Of a stretch of DNA of 64,000 nucleotides, positions 1-12,556 are shown one piece after another. Position 1 is the stretch's first letter, and each line of letters starts with the position of its first letter. The stretch lies in contig WBMV01009271.1 of the NCBI GenBank assembly GCA_013396655.1, forward strand, positions 1,317,519 to 1,381,518, read 5' to 3'. Below the pieces are notes generated by a model that was not told the DNA's origin, ran no database searches, and saw nothing but the letters and a program-made list of their open reading frames with translations. This DNA comes from Campylorhamphus procurvoides (taxonomy: Eukaryota; Chordata; Aves; Passeriformes; Dendrocolaptidae). Both the position numbers and the translations under genes were made by a program.

Positions 1-2121
1 TCTCTTATTCTGTATTAGCAAAAGGTGTCTTTGAGTCATTAGGTCATCTACCTGTAAATAAGCCAGAATTTTGATAATGATTCTAAAAATAAATCTTCAT
101 GTGGCACGATGTATATACTTTGCCTCAAATATGCATAGCATTATCTCCTCTCCAGCCCAGACCATTTAAAAGATAATTTCCAAGATTTCCTGAGTAATCT
201 AAATCCATGCAGAATAAAAATGATACAAAAGATATAAAAGGCAATAAGCCTGTAGTTCATCCTAGCCCATGAAGCACTCCCTAACATGTACACATCTAAG
301 GGTGGACACTCCCAGTATGGTTTGAAGCTTTGGACTTTGAAGCAATTTAGGGTTCATATTTTTGTTACAGGATATTTTTTCCACTGTGGAGGCTCTGATT
401 TCCTTAAATCCTAAATCCACAGCTTTATAGCATTTATCTAAACATTTCAATGAGCAGGAGTGAGTGAGTGAAACCTGGATCTGTCATGGACTTCCCTATG
501 GTCTCTAAGTTTCAATTGGAATACGACAACATCAGCAGCCTGAAGAGACAGAAAATAACAGAATTAATAACGGATTCTCAAAATGAGATGGCTTTCACTG
601 TTACTGGTTGAAAACAAAGAACAAAGATACATTAACCTGTTTCATCAGCTTGGTAGCTGGGTGACAGTGTGTTTACCTACACCCCAGTCCAGATAGGTAA
701 CATGATAAATGTTATAGAAGGCAACACCTTGTTTCAGTAGCTCAAACCTAATAAGAACCTACCTAAGAATCTGTGTAGGCTGCAGAAACACAAAGGGTGA
801 CTGACTGTGCTTTTTGCTGGCACAATGCTATTGCATAGCTTGGGTTCTTTTGAATAGAGATCAACATTATTTGTACAGTCATTTTATAATAAACTATGCA
901 CCATAGCAAATCTTCTCAGGTTGTGTAAGAAAATATTAAATTACATTACTTAAGAACACATGGTACTAAGAAACACATGGTTTCTTCTCAGCAACATTAC
1001 TTAATATATATATAGAACACAGATACTTCCTTTACATGTTCTTTAACACCTCACTTATAAGTAAGTAGCTGTGTAAGTATAGGTAGCAAAGTACTCATGC
1101 CTCAACAGACCCTCAGGAGGATGGAGAGAAAAGCCATTCAGACCCCATCTCGCCCACCAAAGGGAACAGCACAAGGACAACAGCAGATCAGCAAATGGGC
1201 AAATCAAAGCCTGACGTGGCATTCAAACTGTTCAGAGCTCTTGGCGTTTTGCTACAGGTGTGTGCTCACCAACAAATACATCCTTGTCCTCTGCCAGTGC
1301 TTTGCTCCCATAAAACAACTCTTGCTGCAACAGGGCTCAGAGAACAGAGATCACACTCCTTTGTTTTCCCGAACTAATGTTCAAAGTGACAAATAACAGG
1401 AAAGTCAGAAGTAAAAGATGCATGCAAATGCATGAATTCTCTGGAATTCAATGCCACAGGACATCAACGAACTGAAATACTTCAGATGGTTCCACTGCTT
1501 ACACAACGTACAAGCAAAAGCTCATCAGAATTCATGCCATACAAGGTAAAATTTAAGGGGGTAGGAAATGAACTTCCTTTATCTTCTGTAATGTGGTGAC
1601 AGGCACAATGCTAGGCACACGAATGCTGCTCACCCTAAAGCACACTGCAGGGGTCACCTTCCAGTGATGTTACCAGGCCTGTGGTTTGAACAGGCACAGA
1701 AGTTCCTGTTGCTGTGACCCACAGCTCTCCAAAGACACACCATTGATAAAAACTGTGCAGTAAAAATGCTTGTTTCTAAAAATTTGTTTTCATTTCCACT
1801 GTGTTCCATTCAAGTATTTTATCAGCACACTGAGGATTGGACTGCACATCTCTAAAGCTTTTTTACTTTTTCGGTGCTTGCCTTTTACCCAAAGCACATG
1901 AAAGCAACCTAACCATTAATAGATTACCAACCACTAAGGCAATTACCAGTTTAAGCAAAAAATAGATTTTTGTTTTTAAGTTATTAATCCACACATATGT
2001 AACACTAGAAATAATAACATTATTTCCTGCATATTAAAAAAAAGCTTCATTTTTCTGGTTCTTATTAATTAAAAAAAACCCCACAGATTAAAAATGGGTA
2101 AATAAAGATATGAAAATAACC

Positions 2122-2257
2122 TTATTGTCTTCAAGGCACTGTAATTTTAGATAATGTTATTCTCCTAAACTTTAGGTTGTGCTAAAACATCTTTATTGTC
2201 TTCAAGGAACTGTAATTTTTAGATAATGTTATTCTCCGAAATTTTAAGTGGTGTTAA
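2122..2257 (+). repeat. Tandem duplication, 71-bp period
   Basis: Copies at 2122-2192 and 2193-2257 share TTATTGTCTTCAAGG.ACTG, TAGATAATGTTATTCTCC and a diverged tail. The differences are a few substitutions and one small indel. Confidence 0.9.
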
Positions 2258-4055
2258 TTTTTCTCTACTTCCATATTTTTCTCCTCAGGTACAGACTGTG
2301 CATTTCCCCCACCTTTTGCTTCTACTTCAAGTTTGATTTTTCCTAGGGATGGGTTTGTTCAGCAGCAAGCAGGCAGTCATTTTAGCTTCTTTATTCCCAT
2401 TTTCCCGCTTTCTCTTTTGTAGATCTAAAGGATACACCTAAGGTGAGTTGAGACACTATTCATAAGATCCGCCTGTCCACCCCCACCCCAATAACAATAA
2501 TCAGAGACAAGGTGTCCTTGTTCGTTCCTTGCTACCAGAACATTCAGGATTGACAACTCTATACTGAGTTGCTCAGTTAATCATACATGTTCTGGTGGAA
2601 ATTATTACCTTTATTGCAAAGCTGTGTATAGATAGAATTAAATGCTCATCTTTGCAATAAAGAATGTGCTCTTCTGTAAAATAATTACTCCATTATCAGG
2701 TCTGCTTTAAGTATTGTGAAGTTGCTAGTCATTTTTCCATTCTGTGAGGATAATAAAGAACTTGAATTTCCAAAGTACAGGATTTAAGACTATCAATTAT
2801 TTCCTTCGCAGATCCCTCCCTTTCCAAAAGAAAATAATCTCTTCTGAAGAAGGTGTCATTCTTATGACAGCAGAGGGATTGCAATATCACACTTTCAATG
2901 AGAATGTTAGACCTGATTCAAAGTCCAAAGATTAGAGCTACATGAAAAATATCCTATTAACATCAGCAAGCTGCACATCAGCTCTACTGAACAAAAGCTT
3001 CCCTTCACTAAAGGTTCTGCTGTCAGGCCCTTGAAAGTTTTGCCATACTGGTTCCAGTTATGTCAGCTCCCAAAATAAGATTTATGCAGGTTTTCTGCTC
3101 ATCTTCACTGGTTAGATATATTCAAGTCCTCTTTCCTTGCTTCAGAAACATGTTTTATATAAGCTTAACTTTTAAAAGCTTGTTAAAATGATAAGCAGTA
3201 ATACCAAAACAAAGTCATAGCCTTTTTAAGATGCATAGATTTTCTTAAAACCATTTTCCCTCATGCCTTACAATCCATGTGATACTAAAACTTGAAAGAA
3301 ATTATTGCTGTATAGTTATCATTTCCTGCAAAAAAACAACCATTAAGATAACTTACAATTCTGAATGTTAGCTGTAGCTGAGCTCATTTACACCTTTAGA
3401 AACATTAGGAAGTTTTTTCTATTCAATAAACACTCTTGAGTACTGATGGGCTAAACAAGGCTTTCCTACCAGGTGTACTCTTTTATGAAATAACACATCA
3501 GGAGCATGTCAAGAAAAAAACAAAATTAAGACACTGGGTGTAGACCGAGGTAGAAATAAATACTCTGGGACAAGAACACAAAAGAGGAAATTCAGCCAGG
3601 AAAATGACAGTTAGGTACCAGGCCTCACAAATAAGGCAGATAAAGGAATGAAAACAATATATGTACATTGTCAGGGAAGGTGCCTGATATCCAATCCCCC
3701 ACAATCCAATTACTTCTATTCTTTTGTATCCACAATCATTATTGAATTATTTTTTTTATTTAGAAATGGAAGCTAAAATGAAAATCATGTTAAAAAGAGA
3801 ACTGCTCTGGAAAACGTCCCAGTCCAACTGAGTACTGAATATTTATCCCACAGAGGAGAAAAAAGGCCTTAATCAAGGTTAGTCCTTGAACTAACCACAA
3901 ACTTTCAATCCTGTCTGCTTAAAGACAGCAAACAGCAATAATTCAACCCACATTAACCAAAGTCGACATATTTTCTCTGACTGTGCCCAGAAAGAAGAAC
4001 CACAGTAAGAGATACCCACCACTTTTCACAAAGGGTTGATTTTTGGTTCACTATT

Positions 4056-4111
4056 CTCTGTAAGTAACATTGCAGTTACACTGCTCTGTAAGTAACACTG
4101 CCCCAGCACCC
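4056..4111 (+). repeat. Short tandem duplication, 28-bp period
   Basis: CTCTGTAAGTAACA begins at 4056 and again at 4084, followed by .TGC in both. The second copy's tail is diverged. Confidence 0.75.
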
Positions 4112-7100
4112 TCACACCCACTGCAGCACTATGGAAATGTACTCAGAGCCAGGAAAAAACAGGCAATGCCACCTGCACCCAGAAAAGCCAAGCTGTAAAA
4201 GCACCAACTGCTACAGCGTTAAACCCCCCATTCCCACTTCCCAACCAGGCCGACTGACCTTGCCCGCGCAGTGGGTGAACCCATGTGTTCCTCCCTCCAG
4301 CTCCCGTGTTCCTGGTGCTGCACAGAAGGAGCAAAGCAACACGTTGGGATGACCCTGCAGCCAGCAAGAAACACTCCCATGCTTTGGAGAAAAGGGTTTT
4401 TCTGGACACACTGGCAATAGCGTTTTCTGGATAGTCACTACTTTGTTATTTTGATCCAAGATGGTTTTGCTCCTCTAGCTCATTAATGCCAATCTCTTCT
4501 ACAATAAATAAGCTTGGTAGCTGGTCTTCTCTGGCCTCTCCTGGATGATTTATGTCATCAGCTTGCAATAAGTCATGCTGAAGTTTCTCTGACCTAGATT
4601 CACTCTAATGTTGTAACTAGTTTGGTGACTTCTTTCCAGTCTTTCAAATCCATTATTCAGCAAGCCAGTGCTGATGATGCACTTTCAGCCAGGTTGCTTT
4701 CATCTTTCATTTTATTAAATGCAAATTGGATTTGAAAATGAAGGCAGACACTGCTGTAATCATACTGGCAGGTAACAGTGTTACTCAGCTGTCAACAGAA
4801 TTCAGCCTAAATAGATCATGGCACAAGAAAGAAATTGTATCAATGACTTTGCTTTGCTTGTATTTAAATATTACATCAAACCTATACTGTCACAGGGGAC
4901 AAAAGAGTGAGCAGAAGTTGCAAACATAGCACTCATTCTATACCCTTTCTTTCCCCTTCCTCTTGCTCCCTAGCTAATTCAAGATGACTTATTACTGAGT
5001 GAAATTTGTGCATTGTTTGCCAAAAAGGTAGCAGGATGATAATAAACCAGACAGCAGCAATGCCACGGGGTCCCACTCTATATTGCTGGTTTAGATAAAT
5101 TAATTAAAATGTTAAGAGCATGCTTTACACATGAATACTCTTCAAGTCCAGAGAGCTAAAAGTAAATCATTATAAAACACTAGTTACAGATATACACTGT
5201 TGATACTGATTTGCTTGTCTGTATGTTATTTGTAATAAAAAACACCAGGATCTGCTTTTCTAAAAGCAACTATAAATAATTAATCAATTGCATTAACCAC
5301 TTCTGAACTATACCCTTATGTAAAATATGAGCCAGCTGTGGCACAACCAAAATATTAATAAGTATTAACCAGATTTTAGCAATTAATTTGATGAGGCTTC
5401 ATTCATTAATTGGACAGTGTTAATTTTTCCTATCTTTGCTAACATTTTAGTACTAAGGAACATGTCGATGCCCAATGTTTTTGGCTATTAATATGAAAAT
5501 ATGCTGAGGTTTTTGTTAGAGCGTGTAGTAGATAGATGTTTGTATTCTTTTGCAAAGGGGCAATTAATTATTTCCTACAAGGAAGAAGGCAATGCAGCCA
5601 CGATCCATCCAAAGAACAGAACAAACACTCTGAAATATTTCAGCACAGCATTTAGCACAATCACAGGTGGAAAAGTCTTGCATTTTCTTTAAGGGGAATT
5701 TTATTAACAAGTGCCAATGGGATGGGAGAGTTAAACATCTGGCCTGAGGTCTGGCAAGATTCAGCCAAAGATTTCAGTATGGCATCAGAATCATTCCTGA
5801 CATGTCTCATTTACTCTGTTCTTCTGTGCAGGCACCAAAGTCTGTTGTCAAGTATCTAATTGTCTCACTTCAATTGCAGCAAACAGCTTTCTCACCCACT
5901 ACAGAGCTGTAATTTTGTGTTCTGACCACTTACTATAAATGCTGTCAGAAACAGAAATGAACAAGTGGGAAAAGTACTTCCATTCTGCCACCCTTCCAGT
6001 GAAATGAAAAGGCAGAAGAGAGTAAATAATGCTGTTGGCGTGGTCAGAATGGGGACTCAGCCTCTTACCTTGCCTCTCTCCTAGCTAAGACAAAAAACTC
6101 AGCAGCACAGTCCATTCACACCAAGCTCCCTCAAAGCTCAAAGGGATTCAAAGGTGGCTGCTGCTCTGTGCAAGGCCACTGATTCCTCATTCATCCGCAC
6201 AGGTTCCCAGAAAAAACTGAAACCAGCTTCCTCCATCTGCTGGGGAAAAGTCTAACTAGACAGACAAAAGTCATCATGAAGCCAAGTCCTGCAAACTGAC
6301 CTCAGGCACGTATCTTTGCCTCTCCAAAAGGTGCAGAAGTACATCAAAATGCCCCCTCAAGTTCTCACACACCCCCCTATGCTGACAGAGTCCCAAGCAA
6401 GTTTGGATCCAGGTGTTTTGCATTTGAAGCGTGTTGATTACTTCAGGGGGAAAGAAAGCAAGTAGTCAACTTTGTATATAAGCTTATCTATCTATGTATC
6501 TCAGCATGTGTGCTTTCATCTCGAGAAAAATATTTATTTGAACTAATTCTAATCTGAATTTTTAAGGGTTTCTTTTTATTATGTTTATACCCGATAATTC
6601 AAGAGCATAAGAAAGTGTTCTTTGTATTTTAATAATATACATATATCTAGTGTGCTTTCTACATGGCTGTGTACTCCATTCCTAACACAGAGCCTCAGTG
6701 ATTCAGCATCACAGGAACTCACCAATATGTCTAGTAAATATTCTAATACTTGCATAATCTGACAGACAGATGCAAGAAATCCTTTTGTTTTTTTAAAAAA
6801 ATACAAATTCTTAAATACCACAACTCACTCAGCTCACAATCTCTCTACTGTGTCAGGGATTTCTTTGCACATGGACAGACTTCAGTGCTGGGGTCTGACC
6901 CACTGAGCAGTACCCACTTTCCCAGCTGATACAGAGCAGACAATTGCTCTGCTGTAATTCAAATCACGAACCTGCAGCAGAGGGCACTGTGAAAGCACCA
7001 TAGCTGCAGACCTGCACAGAAAGAGCTAGAAAAGGAGAATGGACATCCTCCAGCAGACACGTGTCTGATGCTGCTCGCTCATTTCCTCTCCTGGAAAGGT

Positions 7101-8699
7101 GAGTATGTTTCCCCCTCGGAGCAGACATCCAGGAGCCAGGCTGTTTTATCACACCGTGCTCCTAACAACACGGCCAGCTGAATTGTTAGTGAGTTAGCTG
7201 CTGTTGATGAAACGTCCTTCCAAGTGAGATGTCTCCTGGGCTGGTTCGTGACTAGTGTAGACAGCCCATCTCTCCAGATCAGGCAGCTGGTGACACTGCT
7301 GAGAAGATGGACAGAAAGCTATAAACCCGTGACTCTGGAAATCAGTACACACACTGCCAGTGAATAACTCATGCCTGAACAACCTATGGATATGCCTGGT
7401 CCATAAAATCTGCCTTGGACTCTGCTGCCTTAACTTTCAAATGTTCCTGGGAGAGACAGTGCCATTAAAATACGGGTTTTATAATCAGCCATTTTCATTT
7501 GGAAACTGAAGGCAGCTCTCCTCTGTTCTGCTTTTATATTCTGCACTATCAGATATTCCCAAACACCCTACAAAGAGGCTAAGCCTGCAGAGCTGAGATA
7601 GTGAATATTTACAGCAGTGCTCAGCAGCCAGCATCTCTGAATCTATCAACAGTTCCTTGCAGGAGGAATCAACCCTGTATTTCCCCATCTGCACGAGTAC
7701 TTTCAAGAATAATTTTAGAAAGTAAATGAACCATTGCAGAGCCATTAAAAGAATTAAATAATTCATAAGTAGCAGTAAAATGGTACAATGAGGAACTCTT
7801 AATGTTATTAGAAAAGTCAGTTGTGTGTGGACAAAGGCTGGCTGACAAATGAGAAAAATATTTGTTCACTGTGAGTGATCTACAGCAGACCTACAGCCAA
7901 TGGTACCAGATGGTGGGACTGGTTTTTCGTAAACACACCTCTTTTAGAACCAAAAAAGCCTGGTTAATTGACCATGGATCATGGTCCCATAAACTAAGCA
8001 AAGCTGTGCCTGCCCAGCACCATTGGCAGATGGTTCCCATTAGAGAAGCAGTAAAGAAAAGTTTTTGGGTTCTTCAAGAGGCATCTGGATTCACTGGGAA
8101 ACACACACTAAAAAAAAAAAAAAGAGAAATAGAGTTCTATTACTCTATAACATAGATTATCAGGTGACACAGACAAGATCATATGCAACTTTCCATGTCT
8201 GTGTTGGATAATACATTTAATTTGAATGGACAGGCGTCATTTGAATTCAGTATTTTTAGTCTTTCACCTAGAACACAGGCTTATAGAACTAAAGAGCTGC
8301 ACAGCTGTCTCACACTGAGTGGGCTCGTTGTATGATAACCATGAAAAGGATGTTGATTCTTGGTCTGAACTGTTATTTGACAATAACTAATAGCATTCGT
8401 AAGTGTAGCACTGTGATCGTATTTAATCTATGGATTTCAAAAAGCTTTTATACAATGTAGAGGATGAAAGAAATTTCCAAAGCAAACAGGCATAAAAAAT
8501 TCATCAAGGGAAAACTCTGACTCCAGTTATTAGTCTACAACAGCCTTCCAACCCCTGGAACATGTTATTTTGTTTATTGGCACAGGATCACAGCTAATTC
8601 TGCTGTCAGTCACTTGAGGATTAATGACCTGATTAATGACAAGCAGCAGAGCAGCTCCATTTGTTAAAACATATCAGAAACAATTTCTAATGTCTAGCA

Positions 8700-9515
8700 G
8701 TGGAGGGAAGGGATGCCATCCAGAGAGAGCCTGACACGCTTGAGAGGTGGGCCTGTGCAAAACTCCAGGAGTTCAACAAGGCCAAGTGTAATGTGCTGCA
8801 TCTGGGTCAGGGTAATCCCAATCCCAAATACAGGCGGAGCAGACAATGGATCAAGTGGAACCCTGGGGAGAAGATCTTGGGATTCTTGGTGGATGAGAAG
8901 CTCAACATGATCCAGAAATGTGTGCTGCAGTCCAGAAAGCCAGTTGTATCCTGGACTGCACCAAAAGCAGAGTGATTAGCAGGTCAAGGAAGGTGATCCT
9001 GCCCCTCTACTCTGCCCTCATGAGACCCCAACTAGAGTGCTGCATCCAGCTCTGGGGTTCCCAGCAAAAGAAGGATGGGGACCTGTTGGAGTGAGTCCAG
9101 AGGAGGCCATGAAGATGATCAGAGGGCTGAAGCACCTCTGCTGTGAAGACAGGCTGAGAGCATTGGGATTGTTCAGCCTAGAGAAGAGAAGACTCTGAAG
9201 AGACCTTGGCGTCAGTTTCCAGTACATAAAGGGGCTACAAGAAAGCTGAAGAGGGATTTGTCACAAAGGCCTGTAGAGATAGAACAAGGGGAAATGGCTT
9301 TAAACGAAAGAATAGGTTTAGAGACTAGAAAGGAATTCTTTACTGTGAAGGTGATGAGGCACTGGAACTCTTTGCCCAGAGAAGTTGTGGATGCCCTGTC
9401 CCTAAAAGTGCTCAAGGTCAGGATGGACGGGGCTTTGAGCAACCGGGACTGGTCGAAGGGGTTGAAGACCATTAAGGTCCCTTCCAACCCAAACCATTCT
9501 GTTGTTCTAAGAATT
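8700..9515 (+). mobile_element. CR1 LINE, truncated 3' portion
   Basis: This is the 3' end of a chicken-repeat-1 non-LTR retrotransposon. Decayed reverse-transcriptase C-terminal reading frame is recognisable in pieces: FNKAKCNVLHLGQGNP, then LGFLVDEKLNMIQKC, a nucleotide stretch corresponding to PLYSALMRP, and HWNSLPREVVDALS near 9360-9400. Frameshifts and stops break it, so it is inactive. It ends with CCATTCTGTTGTTCT, a decayed version of the ATTCTRTG end repeat that CR1 has in place of poly-A. A short segment before the 3' end appears deleted compared with typical copies. The ORFs inside are not host genes. Confidence 0.93.
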
Positions 9516-9708
9516 ACACTGTAGCTGACAGTATATTTTCAGGTATAGAATACATTTCTAGGAATATTTTTCCTATGCTTACAGAGTATAAACTTTCTCT
9601 GACCACAAGATGGCCCTCATGGTATAGTGTCTGTGCTATGGTATACAATATCCTTTATTTGTTTATGATGCATAGCTTGCAATATTCTGGTTTCATTTTA
9701 TTTATATG

Positions 9709-9732
9709 TGTGTGTGTGCATATATATATATA
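9709..9732. repeat. TG/TA dinucleotide microsatellite
   Basis: A short (TG)n run passes through CA into (TA)n. It is a composite simple repeat about 200 bp right of the CR1 at 8700. Confidence 0.85.
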
Positions 9733-11662
9733 ATCTATTTGTCTTCTGTTAGCAGAAGATAAAGTAAAAATTCTCAATCTGTCAGATTAATTCACAGGCT
9801 CTGGGGGAGTCACATTGCCTCAGGCCGACTTTGTGGCTATGCTGTCCCAAGGCACAGGACCCAGCATAGCCATGAGCACACACTGTCACTGCCCTCTCTA
9901 ACCTCTGCAAGGCCACACAGTGTAACTTCAGCACACCTGTGGTGCTGTGAAAGAGTCAGCTGAGTGTATTGGGAGAAAAGTCTTTTCCCCATCACAAGGG
10001 CTGGCTGCAACCAGGTCAGATGTCAGGCGAGCTCATCCCATCAGGATGTTTTGCATCCCCTACTTGTCATTGTTTTCTCAAGGATTCTTAGTATTCCTTC
10101 TGCAGGCATATTTAACCTGGCAGTGTTTCATTTCCTGTGTTTTGTCCCCAAAAGCCACATGATTGGGCACAGTGATGTCAAGCAAGGAAACAAAATTGTT
10201 TCTTTCAGTCTCTAGCTTACACGGGACCCTCTGCAGCCTTCAGTTCTAATGACAGGGCTCAGGTGTCTCTCTTTTTAAAGCTTTTGCTGGTCTAGAATTG
10301 AGGAATTTCTATAAGAGCACTTCCAGAAAGATTAGCTCAAGATGATTCAAAGCAAGCCAAATAATTAAAAATCTATATAGCCTTCTGCCTAGTTTCCTGA
10401 CCAAACATATTCAAAATTTTAAAAGGCTACAACAAGGAGTGCCATCAGGATGAAGGACAGTCCTGTCTCAGCCCAGCTGAGATGGAAACATTTCTCGATG
10501 ATATGATGCTGATCTGCTGAAGCATAGAACTATCCCAGAACAGGACAGGGTACCACTCACACTTCAAATGTGTCTCTTGAAGAAGAGAACAGGAGCAACT
10601 CAGAGTCCACATATTAGTCAGGCATGCCTATTTCCCGTGGACTTTCAGTGTTTCAAAATGGTGACAAACAGCACAGCTGAGAAAAAAAAGAAAAATCATT
10701 TTGTTGTTTCTGATTCCACACTGTGGGGGAAACTTTAGGACTTCTCTGTTTCCCATGTAAAGAAAAGAAACTGCAGGTCTTTCCATCCTTTCTAGACGGG
10801 TAGGGCTTAGCAGGGGAAATGGATTTGAGAGCTGAGGTTTTAGGGGTGCCAAACCTGCCAGTTTCACCCTTTCCACATTGAGTCTGTAACTCTTCTCTGA
10901 TCTGTGCCTGCAGCTAAAATACAGATAACTCAGCCAGCAATGCTAATCTTTAGCAATATATTTGTTAGCAACATCTGTGTGGCTGATTACTAATCATAAA
11001 TCATTCAGTATAGTGAAAGGCTTATGTGAGGTATGAGGAAAGGCCCAATAATACAGCAGTTCTTTAAAGGATGAAAGACGCATCCTTGAGCAGTTCCCAA
11101 AAACTTAGCAGAAGTATTGAAGACACATTGAAACAATTATTTCTTGATTATCACTCAAACACAAAATTGAATATAAAAGGAAAGCACTGGATTACATTAA
11201 AGAGCAATAAATTTTAGATCTGTAAAACCAGAAATAATTCTTTGTAGACAGATAATCTGCCAAAACTAGTTAAACTAAATGCAGTTATCATTTAATGCAA
11301 TCATTTTACTTTTACATCCCCTTTAAAGTGCTGAAGATGTTGACTGATGCCAGTAATGCAAATTAAGAGTTCTCTATGAGGAATGAAATCTAACTGCCTC
11401 CTTCCCCAAAAAAAAAAAGAAAAAATTTGTATAGCTCTGAGGAACCCATACATGATATTTTCATGGCATACCAGCTCTTAAAAATTTTCTGACCTATAAA
11501 AGAATTTGGAATACTAAAAGTACAAGCATTAAACATTATCCATATATCAGACAAAGTCAATTTAGCTCTGTATTATTCCTTAACTTAGTGGCTATCCAGC
11601 AAATAGTCAGAGTAGGGAGGAAGCATCCTCTTCTACAGGTCCCTCCCGGCACTGTTACTGCT

Positions 11663-11712
11663 AGTACCGGACCTACCGAACTCTGCCAGTACCGGACCTA
11701 CCGAACTCTGCC
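11663..11712 (+). repeat. Perfect 25-bp tandem repeat, two copies
   Basis: The unit starts AGTACCGGACCTACCGAACT and is repeated perfectly at 11663-11687 and 11688-11712. A third partial unit begins AGTAACG. Each copy has two CpGs, unusual for this AT-rich intergenic stretch. Confidence 0.95.
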
Positions 11713-11862
11713 AGTAACGAATTCAAACCCAAAGGCTGCATATTTTTCTTAGCATAATTAGCTCACATACACACACACCACACATACAGATCAGTAGCAT
11801 GCTTCCCCAGCCCTAAGCAGAGGATGGCCTTTCATCTATCAAGAGCAAGTCTCCTAGGAAAT

Positions 11863-12556
11863 GACAGAACATGATGAATTTGAAGGAACCCACAAGAATC
11901 ATCGAGTCCAACTCTTAACCCTGAACAAGACCATCCCCAAGAGTTACACCATGTGCCTGAGAGTATTGTCCAAATGCTTCTGGAACTCCGACAGGCTTGG
12001 TGCTGTGACCACTTCCATGGGGAGCCTGTTCCAGCATCCAGCCACCCTCTGGGTGCGGAACCTTTTTCTAATATCCAACGTAAACCTCCCCTGACAGAAC
12101 TTCAGGCCATTGCCTCAGGTCCTATCACTGGTCACCAGTGAGAAGAGATCAGTGCCTGCCCCTCCTCTTCCTCACAAGGCAGTTGTAACTGCAATGAGTA
12201 ACTCCCCTCAGTCTCCTCTTCTCCAGGCTGAACAGACCAAGTGACCTCAGCCCCTCCTCACACGGCTTCCCCTCAAGGCCCTTTACCATCCTCATTGCCC
12301 TCCTCTGGACACTCTCTAATAACTTTATATCTTTCTTATATTGTGGTTCCCAAACATGCACATGATATTCCAGGTGAGGCTGCCCCAGTGCAGAGAAGAG
12401 CAGGACAATCCCCTCCCTCGACTAGCTGGTGATGCTGTGCCTGATGCCCCCAGGACAGGGCACTGCTGACTCATATTCAACTTGCCAGTGACCAGGACCC
12501 CCAGCTCCCTTGCTGTGGAACTCTTTTCCACAATCTCATTCCCATTCTCAGCCTAA
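11863..12556 (-). mobile_element. CR1 LINE fragment, antisense
   Basis: Read on the minus strand, this is a CR1 3' portion, with its 3' end at the low-coordinate side (rc of CATCGAGTCCAACTC). Decayed RT-tail peptides are visible on the minus strand: LGVLVTGKLNMSQQC, then [20 protein letters not shown] and [16 protein letters not shown]. Several frame breaks show it is dead. A 16-A tract begins about 70 bases to its right and may be unrelated. Confidence 0.9.

Larger units (their letters stand above)
1..8699. other. Intergenic AT-rich sequence, no gene seen
   Basis: Only short ORFs without recognisable protein content are present. The two tandem duplications at 2122 and 4056 are the only structure I can define. 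A somewhat GC-richer stretch at 4090-4420 gives overlapping ORFs on both strands that resemble no protein. An AT-rich stretch at 5270-5430 has several TAAT/ATTA cores. Confidence 0.7.
9516..11862. other. Intergenic sequence, no gene seen
   Basis: Contains the microsatellite at 9709 and the 25-bp tandem repeat at 11663. The ORFs at 9947-10215 and 10628-10876 resemble no known protein. Confidence 0.7.

Noticed and set aside
7093..7104. Strong consensus donor GGAAAG/GTGAGT on the plus strand
   Set aside because: A single donor of this quality is expected by chance in a window this size, and no convincing acceptor or conserved coding frame accompanies it.
8700..9524. ORFs of 65-91 codons as genes
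   Set aside because: They are decayed CR1 reverse-transcriptase tail in broken frames or its antisense.
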